From NCBI RefSeq assembly GCF_024979255.1, contig NZ_JANLCN010000008.1, positions 1 to 64,000 of the forward strand: 64,000 bases of DNA, written 5' to 3'. This DNA comes from Herbiconiux moechotypicola (GTDB taxonomy: Bacteria; Actinomycetota; Actinomycetes; Actinomycetales; Microbacteriaceae). Both the position numbers and the translations under genes were made by a program. Below are positions 8,766 through 15,878 of the stretch, piece by piece. The notes under the pieces are model-generated. The model was given only the letters and a program-made list of their open reading frames with translations. It was not told the origin of the DNA and made no database searches. Position 1 is the first letter of the stretch. Each line of letters starts with the position of its first letter.

Positions 8766-9869
8766 TCAGGTGGCCGACCAGCCGCCGTCGGAGGGCAGGA
8801 TCACGCCGTTGACGTTGACTCCGTCGTCGCTCAGCAGGAAGGTGATGGAGGCGGCCAGCGCGTCGGCCTCGGCCGCATCGGGCAGGATCGTGAGAGCCGC
8901 CCGCACGCGCTCCGCACCCAGCTCCGAGGCGAAGGTGGCCTCGATGTTCGTGATGGTCGGTCCCGGGGCGACCGCGTTCACGCGGATGCCGCTCGGGCCG
9001 TACATGAACGCGCTCGACTTCGTGAGCCCGGCCACCGCGTGCTTCGACGCGGTGTAGGCCACGCCCGCAGCCGAGCCCCGGAGCGCCGCCTCGGAGGCCA
9101 CGTTGACGATCGAGCCGCCGCCCTGCGCGAGCATGACGGGCACCACGGCGCGGGTGAGCTTCATGGTGCCGCCCACGTTGATGGCGAAGACCCGGTTCCA
9201 CACCGCATCCGTCACCTCGCCGATCGGCGTCATGTCGTCCATGATGCCCGCCACGTTCGCCAGGGCGTCGATCCGGCCGCCGGCGGCCTCGACGATCCGG
9301 GCGATCGCCGCGTCGTCGGTGATGTCGGCGGCGACGACGACGATGTCGGAGCCCGGCAGCGCCTCGGCGAACTCGTCGAGCCGCTCCTGCGAGATGTCGA
9401 CGGCGACCACCCGGCCGCCCTCGCGCACCACGCGCGAGGCGGTGGCGCGACCGATGCCCGATCCGGCGCCCGTGACGATGACGGTCTTTCCGTCGAAGCG
9501 GCCGCGGTCGAGCCGCTCGGTCCACTCGACGGGTGCCGGGGCGGACGTGGGGGAGACCGCGTCGTCGGAGGCGCCGGCCGCAGCCTCGGCCGGCGTGGAG
9601 TCGCCGCCCCGCGCATCCGGTGCCGTCGCCGCGTCGGCCACACCTCCAGCGGCGACCTTCGCGACCAGTTCGTCGATCGTCTCCTGGCTGAAAGCGCCCT
9701 TGCTGAGCTTGACCAGGCGCTTCAGGGCCAAGCGCTGCACCGGCCGCAGCACGTCGGGGCTCTGGCCTCCCTGGGCGAGCAGCTCACGCAGCACCGGGCC
9801 GCCCACGGGATGCTCGAGCCAGGTCTTGATGGAGGAGTCGCCGGAGAGTGGCGCGGGTGCTGAGGCCAT
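8766..9869 (-). CDS. SDR oxidoreductase with extra N-terminal helical domain
   Basis: A 367-residue protein. Residues from about 125 form a classical short-chain dehydrogenase: TGAGSGIGR cofactor loop, DITDD, NVAG, and catalytic S...YTASK. The first 75 residues (SIKTWLEHPVGGPVLRELLA ... SKGAFSQETIDELVAKV) are an unrelated helical module followed by an Ala/Pro/Ser-rich linker. From memory it resembles short modules found at the C-termini of actinobacterial GH3 beta-glucosidases. The ATG at 9869 has AAGGAA six bases upstream. The TetR gene is divergent and a palindrome lies between them, so TetR probably controls it. Substrate unknown. Confidence 0.88.
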   Translation of the reverse strand: MASAPAPLSGDSSIKTWLEHPVGGPVLRELLAQGGQSPDVLRPVQRLALKRLVKLSKGAFSQETIDELVAKVAAGGVADAATAPDARGGDSTPAEAAAGASDDAVSPTSAPAPVEWTERLDRGRFDGKTVIVTGAGSGIGRATASRVVREGGRVVAVDISQERLDEFAEALPGSDIVVVAADITDDAAIARIVEAAGGRIDALANVAGIMDDMTPIGEVTDAVWNRVFAINVGGTMKLTRAVVPVMLAQGGGSIVNVASEAALRGSAAGVAYTASKHAVAGLTKSSAFMYGPSGIRVNAVAPGPTITNIEATFASELGAERVRAALTILPDAAEADALAASITFLLSDDGVNVNGVILPSDGGWSAT

Positions 9870-9892
9870 GATGGTTCCTTTCAGGGGGCAAC

Positions 9893-9908
9893 CGGACAAC
9901 TGTGTCCG
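9893..9908. promoter_or_regulatory. probable TetR operator
   Basis: The perfect inverted repeat CGGACA-ACTG-TGTCCG lies between the divergent SDR gene (start 9869) and tetR gene (start 9926). Its position would let one TetR dimer block both promoters. Confidence 0.6.
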
Positions 9909-9925
9909 CTAGTAGGCTACCTCCC

Positions 9926-10501
9926 ATGCCTGCGAAGACCAACAGAGGACCGGTCGCCGGTCCTGCGAACCGGCGGGCGCTCATCAGCGCCGCCCGCACC
10001 GTGTTCGCCGAGTCGGGCTACGACGCGCCCCTCAACGCGGTTGCGCGGCGCGCCGGGGTGGGGCAGGGCAGTCTCTACCGGCACTTCCCCGACCGGGTGT
10101 CGCTGGCTGTCGCGGTGTTCGACGAGAACATCGGCGAGCTCGAGGCGTTTGCGCGGTCCAAGCGGTCGAGTCTCGGCGGCCTGATCGAGCTCGTCATCGA
10201 GCAGGCGATCGTGTCGACCGCGCTGATCGAGCTGACGATGAACTCGGCCGATGACGAGCGAGTGAGGGTGCTGGGGGAACGGGTGGCTGCACTCGTCGAC
10301 GAGGTCGTCGCCGTGGAGCGGGACCGTGGGCGCATCGGCGCCGAGGTCGACTCCGCCGACGTGCTGCTGGCCATCTCGATGCTGGCCGCGATCGTGTCTC
10401 GCACACCAGAGCAGGACCGGCGTTCGGTGGCGGAACGCGCTTGGGCGCTGTTCCCCGCATCCTTCGCCGTCACCGTGCATGGAGCGGGGATGGTAGAGTA
10501 G
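9926..10501 (+). CDS. TetR-family transcriptional regulator
   Basis: A 191-residue repressor. The N-terminal helix-turn-helix is typical: RRALISAARTVFAESGYDAP then NAVARRAGVGQGSLYRHFPD (about residues 15-55). The remaining helices form the ligand-binding domain. The ATG at 9926 is preferred over an upstream GTG at 9902 that lies inside the operator palindrome. It is divergent from the SDR gene and probably represses it. Its stop codon abuts the yybP-ykoY riboswitch of the next gene, so the terC promoter must lie inside the end of this gene. Confidence 0.9.
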   Translation: MPAKTNRGPVAGPANRRALISAARTVFAESGYDAPLNAVARRAGVGQGSLYRHFPDRVSLAVAVFDENIGELEAFARSKRSSLGGLIELVIEQAIVSTALIELTMNSADDERVRVLGERVAALVDEVVAVERDRGRIGAEVDSADVLLAISMLAAIVSRTPEQDRRSVAERAWALFPASFAVTVHGAGMVE

Positions 10502-10503
10502 CG

Positions 10504-10617
10504 GTCACAAGGGGAGTACTCCCGCCTGCGGTCGATCCGTCAATACAGATGCGCTGATGCATCTCGGGTCGCCGGTCCGCATCGCTCACGCGATCGGGCG
10601 GAGGAGACCTTGGCGAC
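10504..10617 (+). promoter_or_regulatory. yybP-ykoY manganese riboswitch
   Basis: The region has the class signatures in order: CAAGGGGAGTA (10508-10518), CCGTCAATAC (10537-10546) and GGAGGAGACCTTGGC (10600-10614). AAGG at the 5' end pairs with CCTT at the 3' end to close P1, and GTC/GAC extend it. It stands directly before a TerC-family gene, a known target of this class. yybP-ykoY RNAs bind Mn2+ and turn on Mn2+ exporters. A possible -10 (TAGAGT, 10494-10499) overlaps the tetR stop. The TACTCC at 10516-10521 could pair with the GGAGTA ribosome site at 10635-10640, suggesting control of translation; that pairing is inference. Confidence 0.85.
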
Positions 10618-10645
10618 ATGTCCGCCGACCCCTTGGAGTACCCCC

Positions 10646-11647
10646 GTGAACATCACGCCTCTGGTGTGGATCATCACCATCCTGGTGACGATCGCCTTCT
10701 TCGTCTACGAGTTCTTCGCCCATGTGCGGAAGCCGCACGAGCCCACCATCGGTGAGTCGGCGCGGTGGTCGGCCTTCTACATCGGCCTCGCGCTGCTGTT
10801 CGGCGTGGGCATCGGCATGACCTCGGGCTGGACCTACGGGGGCGAGTACTTCGCCGGGTACCTCACCGAGAAGGCGCTGTCGATCGACAACCTCTTCGTG
10901 TTCCTGCTGGTGATGACGGGCTTCGCGGTGCCCAAGGCTTACCAGCAGAAGGTGCTGATGATCGGCATCGTCATCGCGCTCATCCTGCGCGGCGGGTTCA
11001 TCGCGGTGGGGGCGACGCTCATCGAGAACCTGTCGTGGGTGTTCTACCTCTTCGGCGCGCTGCTTCTGTTCCTGGCCTGGCGTCAGGCGTTCGGCGACCA
11101 CGAGACGAACCCGGCCGACGGACGGTTCATGCGCTTCGTGCGGCGGCACCTCCCCGTGACCGACGAGTACCACGAAGACCGGCTCACCGTGAAGAAGAAC
11201 AGTCGGCGCTTCGTCACGCCGATGCTGCTCACGATCATCGCGATCGGATTCATCGACCTCGTGTTCGCGGTCGACTCCATCCCGGCGATCTACGGGCTCA
11301 CCAACGAGGCCTACATCGTGTTCACCGCCAACGCCTTCGCGCTGATGGGGCTGCGTCAGCTGTTCTTCCTCATCGGGGGGCTGCTGGAGCGGCTGGTGTA
11401 CCTCTCGCAGGGGCTGGCGGTCATCCTCGCGTTCATCGGCGTGAAGCTCGTGTTCCACGCGCTGCACGTGAACGAACTTCCCTTCATCAACGGGGGCGAG
11501 CACGTGGAGTGGGTGCCCGAGATCCCGATCTGGTTCTCGCTCGTGTTCATCGGGGCCACGATCGCGGTCGCCACCACGGCGAGCCTGCTGAAGACCAGGG
11601 GCGACCGCAGATCGGAGTCGCTCACGACGGAAGGACACGGACGATGA
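10646..11647 (+). CDS. TerC-family integral membrane protein (probable Mn2+ exporter)
   Basis: A 333-residue membrane protein of the TerC/Alx family with about nine helices. Family motifs are present: LTEKALSIDNLFVFLLV with its acidic residues in a helix, and DLVFAVDSIPAI around residue 215. The GTG at 10646 follows TTGGAG. The upstream manganese riboswitch supports a role in Mn2+ export, as shown for MntP- and TerC-type proteins in other bacteria; older annotations call this family tellurium resistance. Its stop overlaps the next start (ATGA), so the downstream protein is co-translated. Confidence 0.9.
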   Translation: MNITPLVWIITILVTIAFFVYEFFAHVRKPHEPTIGESARWSAFYIGLALLFGVGIGMTSGWTYGGEYFAGYLTEKALSIDNLFVFLLVMTGFAVPKAYQQKVLMIGIVIALILRGGFIAVGATLIENLSWVFYLFGALLLFLAWRQAFGDHETNPADGRFMRFVRRHLPVTDEYHEDRLTVKKNSRRFVTPMLLTIIAIGFIDLVFAVDSIPAIYGLTNEAYIVFTANAFALMGLRQLFFLIGGLLERLVYLSQGLAVILAFIGVKLVFHALHVNELPFINGGEHVEWVPEIPIWFSLVFIGATIAVATTASLLKTRGDRRSESLTTEGHGR

Positions 11648-12561
11648 GCGGATTCTCGAAGCTGTTCGGCCTGGCGCAGAAGGCGCTCGACGGCGCGGCG
11701 TCGAAGCAGGGCGCCGCACGCGGCGGGTCGGGGCAGGGCGACTGGCGCGACCTGGTGCGGAACGCGGCGGATGCGCTCACGGGCGACGGGCGGGATGCGG
11801 GTGCCGGGCGCGGGTCCGGGGCCTCGCGGGACGCAGGTGCCGAGCCTGATGCGGGCCGGGCTCCGGATGCGGGCGGTGCTCGTAGTGCGGGGGCCGGCGC
11901 CGGTGCCGGGACACTGAGCCAGGCGGACCGTGCGGCGATCGCCCGCTACGACTACCTGCTGCAGACGGCGGATCCCCAGCAGATCGAGCAGGTGCACCGG
12001 GAGGCGTTCGCGCGGCTCACGCCCGAGCAGCGGCAGGAGATCGAGAACCGCATGTACGAGGAGCTCCCCGAGCGGGAGCAGCCGCGCTCGTCGTCGCCCG
12101 GCGACCTCGCCCGCGCGGCGGCGCGCACCGAGGCCGCCGAGCCCGGTCGGCTGCGCGGGCTGCTCGCGCGAGTGGGACGCGGGCGCGACGGTGGGGAACG
12201 GTCGGGAGGCTTCGGCCGGGCGGCCGCGGTGGGGGGTGCGGCCGCGGGGGCCGGGCTGCTCGCGGGTGGCGCTCTGGCCGCGGTTGCGGGCGGCGCGATC
12301 GTGAGTTCGGTGGCGGGCCCGCTGCTCGAGCAGGCCGTGGGACTCGGGGTCGACTTCGACGCGCTGGCCTCGGGCATCGACGTGGAGTCGATCGCGAGCG
12401 GGATCGGGCTCGAAGGACTGGCCGGGGTCGACGAGCTCGCCGCCGGAGCGGGCGAGACCGTGTCGGGACTGGGGGAGCAGGTCTCGGGCCTCGGTGAGCA
12501 GATAGGCGGGCTCGGTTCGGGCTTCGGTCTGCCCGGGCTCGACGACCTGTTCGGCCGCTGA
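11644..12561 (+). CDS. hypothetical protein coupled to TerC
   Basis: A 305-residue protein of unknown function. Three parts are visible: an N-terminal helix (SGFSKLFGLAQKALDG), an Ala/Gly/Asp-rich disordered stretch (about 45-90), then a conserved-looking block YDYLLQTADPQQIEQVHREA / RLTPEQRQEIENRM. A hydrophobic Gly/Ala helix (GGAAAGAGLLAGGALAAVAG) follows, and the Gly-rich C-terminus repeats SGLGEQ/GGLGS. Similar proteins are sometimes labelled cation-transporting ATPase; no P-type ATPase motif (DKTGT) is present, so I do not accept that. The ATGA overlap with terC implies a shared role in metal handling. Confidence 0.72.
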   Translation: MSGFSKLFGLAQKALDGAASKQGAARGGSGQGDWRDLVRNAADALTGDGRDAGAGRGSGASRDAGAEPDAGRAPDAGGARSAGAGAGAGTLSQADRAAIARYDYLLQTADPQQIEQVHREAFARLTPEQRQEIENRMYEELPEREQPRSSSPGDLARAAARTEAAEPGRLRGLLARVGRGRDGGERSGGFGRAAAVGGAAAGAGLLAGGALAAVAGGAIVSSVAGPLLEQAVGLGVDFDALASGIDVESIASGIGLEGLAGVDELAAGAGETVSGLGEQVSGLGEQIGGLGSGFGLPGLDDLFGR

Positions 12562-12640
12562 GCGGCACGGCTCGGGTGTGACTGCACGGGCGGGCGGATC
12601 CGCACCGTGGAAGACTGTCACCGAGCGAGAAAGGCGGCCG

Positions 12641-12973
12641 ATGGGAAAGCTGACGTACGACTCGACCATGTCGGTGGAGTTCGAGGACCGCGTCCTCGCG
12701 CACCTGCAGCTGGTCATCGCCGCGAAGCTCCGGCGGGGGGAGGCGTTCTTCTTCTCCTGGAAGGACGACCCCGCGGCCGGTGACGGGCGTACCTCGGTGT
12801 GGCTGCATCCGACCATCCCGCTGTCGTTCAAGTTCTACGGCAGCCGCCAGCCCGCCATCAACCGCGCTTGGGTCGAGTCGCTCATGCAGGCCGCGAACTC
12901 CACGCACGGCCTCCAGATCATCCCCGAGCCCCGGCAGGCCGGCGAGAACGGATCCCACGGAGGAGTCGAATGA
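12641..12973 (+). CDS. small conserved protein, DUF7882-like
   Basis: A 110-residue protein with the conserved core KLTYDSTMSVEFEDRVLAHL, KLRRGEAFFFSWKDD and TSVWLHPTIPLSFKF. I recognise it as a small family common in Microbacteriaceae, often labelled ATP-dependent DNA ligase. It has no nucleotidyltransferase motif (KxDG) and is far too short, so that label is unsupported. The ATG at 12641 fits the conserved N-terminus. Its end overlaps the start of the next small gene, so the two form a pair. Confidence 0.78.
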   Translation: MGKLTYDSTMSVEFEDRVLAHLQLVIAAKLRRGEAFFFSWKDDPAAGDGRTSVWLHPTIPLSFKFYGSRQPAINRAWVESLMQAANSTHGLQIIPEPRQAGENGSHGGVE

Positions 12974-13212
12974 TGCGGGTGAACATCAAGTACGGCGGCA
13001 GCGACTATTCGATCGGAGGTCGTGGTGTCGACGACATCCAGTCGGAGATCGACGCGGGGATCGCATCCGGTCACCCCGCGTGGCTGCACGTGAACGCGGG
13101 CGAAGGGCAATACCAGCCCGCGCGGCTTCTGCTCGCGCCCGGCGTGAGCATCGCGCTCATCGCCGTGGACGAGGAACGGCAGGGGCCCGAGTTCACGCAC
13201 GACCCCGCCTGA
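12973..13212 (+). CDS. small conserved hypothetical protein
   Basis: A 79-residue beta-rich protein (VNIKYGGSDYSIGGRGVDDI, HPAWLHVNAGEG, LLLAPGVSIALIAVD). GGAGGAG lies seven bases before the ATG at 12973 and four before the ATG at 12970; the second ATG is preferred. The start overlaps the stop of the preceding gene, implying coupled expression. No known domain is recognised. Confidence 0.7.
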   Translation: MRVNIKYGGSDYSIGGRGVDDIQSEIDAGIASGHPAWLHVNAGEGQYQPARLLLAPGVSIALIAVDEERQGPEFTHDPA

Positions 13213-13222
13213 GACGGCGGGC

Positions 13223-14011
13223 TCAGCCGGCTGATTCGGCCTTCGCCAGCTCGGACTTCCAGGCTCGGAAGCCCTCTTCGGTGCGGCCTTCGCGCCAGTA
13301 CCCGGAGATCGACACCTGGCCGCGTTCGAGACCGCGCTCCTTGAGCAGGTAGGGCCTGATGCCATGCATCACTTCCTGCGCCTCCCCGTGCACGAAGGCG
13401 TGCACCCGGCCAACGGGCCAGTCGAGCGCCCGAACGGCGGCCTCGAGCGAGTCGTGCCCGTAGAGGTGCTGAACGGTCGCGCCGGCCGGCAGGTCGAGGG
13501 GAGGCTCCGCGCCGGGCTCGGCGACGAGGAGGATCACGTGCGCGACGGCATCGCGGGGGAGCGCCTCGAGTGCGGCGGAGATGGCGGGCACGGCCGACTC
13601 GTCGCCGGCGAGCAGGTGCCAGTCGGCGTCGGGGTCGGGGCGATAGGCGCCGCCCGGGCCGTTGACGAGGATGGTGTCACCCGGCGCGGCCGCAGCGGCC
13701 CAGGGGCCTGCCACGCCGGAGTCGCCGTGGATGACGAAGTCGATGTCGAGCGTTCCCGCCTCGACGTCGGGGTGCAGCGCGGTGTAGGTGCGCACATCCG
13801 GCATCTGCTCGGGCGGGAGCACCCCGCGCAGGGCGCGCACGTCGAGAGGCTCGGGCAGCTGCACGCCCGGTTTGGGGAAGACGAGCTTCACGTAGCGGTC
13901 GGTGAAGCGGCTCTCGGCGAAGGCCGAGAGGTCGTCGCTGCGAAAGCGGACACGACGGATGACCGGGGTCAGCCAGAGGGTCTCGGTGACGGTGAGGTGG
14001 GTGGTGGGCAC
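13223..14011 (-). CDS. siderophore-interacting protein (FAD-dependent ferric reductase family)
   Basis: A 262-residue protein of the ViuB/YqjH type. The FAD-binding region is visible (RVRFRSDDL, then RTYTAL around residue 70 and IDFVIHGDSGVAGPWA around 100). The NAD(P)H-like C-terminal domain carries LLAGDESAVPAISAALEALP and ends with SGYWREGRTEEGFRAW, a hallmark of the family. These enzymes reduce Fe(III)-siderophores to release iron in the cytoplasm. An iron-box-like site (14035-14053) lies 24 bases upstream of the start, so expression is probably induced by iron starvation through DtxR/IdeR. No siderophore transporter is adjacent. Confidence 0.92.
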   Translation of the reverse strand: MPTTHLTVTETLWLTPVIRRVRFRSDDLSAFAESRFTDRYVKLVFPKPGVQLPEPLDVRALRGVLPPEQMPDVRTYTALHPDVEAGTLDIDFVIHGDSGVAGPWAAAAAPGDTILVNGPGGAYRPDPDADWHLLAGDESAVPAISAALEALPRDAVAHVILLVAEPGAEPPLDLPAGATVQHLYGHDSLEAAVRALDWPVGRVHAFVHGEAQEVMHGIRPYLLKERGLERGQVSISGYWREGRTEEGFRAWKSELAKAESAG

Positions 14012-14034
14012 AGTGTCCTCTCGCTCGGGCGCGA

Positions 14035-14053
14035 TGAGGTTAGCCTACCCTGG
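14035..14053 (-). promoter_or_regulatory. DtxR/IdeR-type iron box
   Basis: On the minus strand the site reads CCAGGGTAGGCTAACCTCA, matching the 19-bp consensus TTAGGTTAGGCTAACCTAA at 15 positions, including the whole TAGGCTAACCT core. It lies 24 bases upstream of the siderophore-interacting protein start. Confidence 0.75.
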
Positions 14054-14076
14054 CTCGGGCGGTGCGGAGCCGGGAG

Positions 14077-15783
14077 TCACTTCGCGGTGGTCGTGACCGT
14101 GGGGGAACTGGGAGCCTTCGTCGAGGCCACCTGGAGGCCGACGCGGACCGTCTGACCCGGCGCGGGCGCTGCGGCCCAGTCGGAGCCGGTGCAGGTGATG
14201 GAGGTCTTCGCCTTCACCGTGCAGGTCACGCCCCACGAGTTGACGACGCCGGTGACGGAACTGTCCTTCCAGCTCACTGTCCAGCCCGAGACGATGGAGC
14301 TCGGGGTGATCTCGACGTCGGCCACGTAGCCCTCGCCCCAGGCGCTCTGGAGCATCCACTTCGCGGTGATGGCGGGGGTGGTGGGTTTCGGGGTGGTGGT
14401 GGGTGTGGGGGTCGCCGTGGGTTTGGGTGTGGGGGTCGGGGTGGTGCTGGGTTTCGGGGTGGCCGTGGCAGTCGGCTTGGGGGTGGTGGTGGGTTTGGGT
14501 GTCGCGGTGGTGGTGGGTTTGGGTGTCGCGGTGGCGGTGGGTTTGGGGGTGGTGGTGGGTTTGGGGGTGGCGGTGGCGGTCGGCTTGGGGGTCGCCGTCG
14601 GCTTGGGGGCAGCCGTCGGTGTGGGCGTCACGACGCTGCCGGAGCCCAGGATGGGCTTGAGGGCCGTCAGCTTGGCCGTCTGCTTCGTCGTCCAGTCGTC
14701 TTTGACGAGCCCACCGGTGTCGCCGCTGTTGGGGTTGAACGACCAGTAGGCGTAGCTGATCTTCTTCGACCCGAGGTACTCCACGAGTTTCGCGAGCCAG
14801 GCCTTGTCGCTGGCGGTCTCGTACTTCGTGCCGAACTCGCCGAGCAGCACGGGTGCGATCTTCTTCGTGGCGATGAATCCCCAGTTCTTCTCCCACACGC
14901 CGGGCAGGTTCGCGGGGTAGTTCGAGGCCTGGAACCAGCTCTGGTTGTAGACCGTCGAGGGGTAGTCGTGTGGCGAATACACGACGCGGTTGGCGACCGA
15001 GAGCTTCACCGGTTTCGTCGCGACACCCGAGAGGCCGCCGCCCCACCAGGTAGAGCTGCCGTCGGGCTGACGTTCCACCCCCTCCACCACGATGAGCAGC
15101 TTCGGGTTCACGGCGAGCACGGCGTTGCCCGCCCTGGTCGCTGCGGCCTGCCAGTCGCGTGCGCTGTCGCCGCAGCCCCAGCAGGCGTTGCCGTGGGGTT
15201 CGTTGTGCAGATCGAACCCGATCACCGACGACTGGTTCTTGTAGCGGTTCGCGAGCATCTTCCAGTCGGCGATCCACTTCGCCTCGCTGTAGCGCGAGGT
15301 GTACCAGAGCTCGGACTGGGCCCCGGAATCGGGGCGGTGCCGGTCGAGGATGACGTTGAGCCCGTATCCCTTCGCCGAGGTGATGACCTTGTCGAGCAGC
15401 TGCAGCACGGTGAGCGAGCCGAGGCCCGGATTGACCTGCTCGTTGATGGAGCTGGGCCTGGCCTGCTCGAGGCACTCGTTCGAGAACGGCAGGCGGATGG
15501 TATTGAACCCCATCGACGCGATGCTCGCGAGCCCCTGGTCGAGCGAGATCGACCACAGCCCGTGCGGCGCGCAGTTGCTGGTCTCCATGCCGAACCACGC
15601 CGCCGCTTTGATGACGTAGGTGCTGCCGGAGGCGGTCTTCAGGCTCGAGCCGCTCGTGGTGAGCCAGCCGGGGAGGGTCGCGGCGGCGGCCGGCGCGGCG
15701 GGCACGACGAGGGCACCCACGGCGAGTACCGTGGCGGCACCCACCGCGACCAGGCGGCGGCGCCAGACAGACCACACGTTCAT
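14077..15783 (-). CDS. secreted endoglucanase, GH5 plus CBM2-like domain
   Basis: A 568-residue secreted enzyme with a signal peptide (MNVWSVWRRRLVAVGAA ... PAAPAAAA, 1-35). The GH5 catalytic domain spans about 40-380: NTIRLPF, acid/base Glu195 in DLHNEPHG, HDYPSTVYN, nucleophile Glu316 in LLGEFGT and the closing YAYWSFNPNSGDTGG. A Thr/Pro/Lys linker (about 385-465) of repeated PKPTATATPKPTTT-like units follows. The C-terminal 100 residues (WGEGYVADVEI, SGWTVSW, GQTVRVGLQV) match a family 2 cellulose-binding module. It should hydrolyse internal beta-1,4-glucan bonds outside the cell. It is monocistronic; no CebR box was seen upstream. Confidence 0.93.
   Translation of the reverse strand: MNVWSVWRRRLVAVGAATVLAVGALVVPAAPAAAATLPGWLTTSGSSLKTASGSTYVIKAAAWFGMETSNCAPHGLWSISLDQGLASIASMGFNTIRLPFSNECLEQARPSSINEQVNPGLGSLTVLQLLDKVITSAKGYGLNVILDRHRPDSGAQSELWYTSRYSEAKWIADWKMLANRYKNQSSVIGFDLHNEPHGNACWGCGDSARDWQAAATRAGNAVLAVNPKLLIVVEGVERQPDGSSTWWGGGLSGVATKPVKLSVANRVVYSPHDYPSTVYNQSWFQASNYPANLPGVWEKNWGFIATKKIAPVLLGEFGTKYETASDKAWLAKLVEYLGSKKISYAYWSFNPNSGDTGGLVKDDWTTKQTAKLTALKPILGSGSVVTPTPTAAPKPTATPKPTATATPKPTTTPKPTATATPKPTTTATPKPTTTPKPTATATPKPSTTPTPTPKPTATPTPTTTPKPTTPAITAKWMLQSAWGEGYVADVEITPSSIVSGWTVSWKDSSVTGVVNSWGVTCTVKAKTSITCTGSDWAAAPAPGQTVRVGLQVASTKAPSSPTVTTTAK
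14395..14630 (-). repeat. linker repeats inside the cellulase gene
   Basis: Degenerate tandem DNA repeats, TTGGGGGTGGTGGTGGG-like on the plus strand, encode the Pro-Lys-Pro-Thr linker of the cellulase. Units vary in multiples of three, so length changes would keep the reading frame. Confidence 0.8.
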
Positions 15784-15878
15784 GAGACCTCCGACCCGAA
15801 CGACATCCCCAAAAGATCGTCACCGCCGGCCGAGGTGCTGAGCGCGGCGGTACCCCCATCGTAAGCGATACTCGACAG

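Noticed and set aside
10646-11647. Tellurite resistance as the role of the TerC-family gene
   Set aside because: The upstream Mn2+ riboswitch argues for manganese handling; no other ter genes are present.
12641-12973. ATP-dependent DNA ligase label for the small protein
   Set aside because: Only 110 residues, no KxDG or other nucleotidyltransferase motif.
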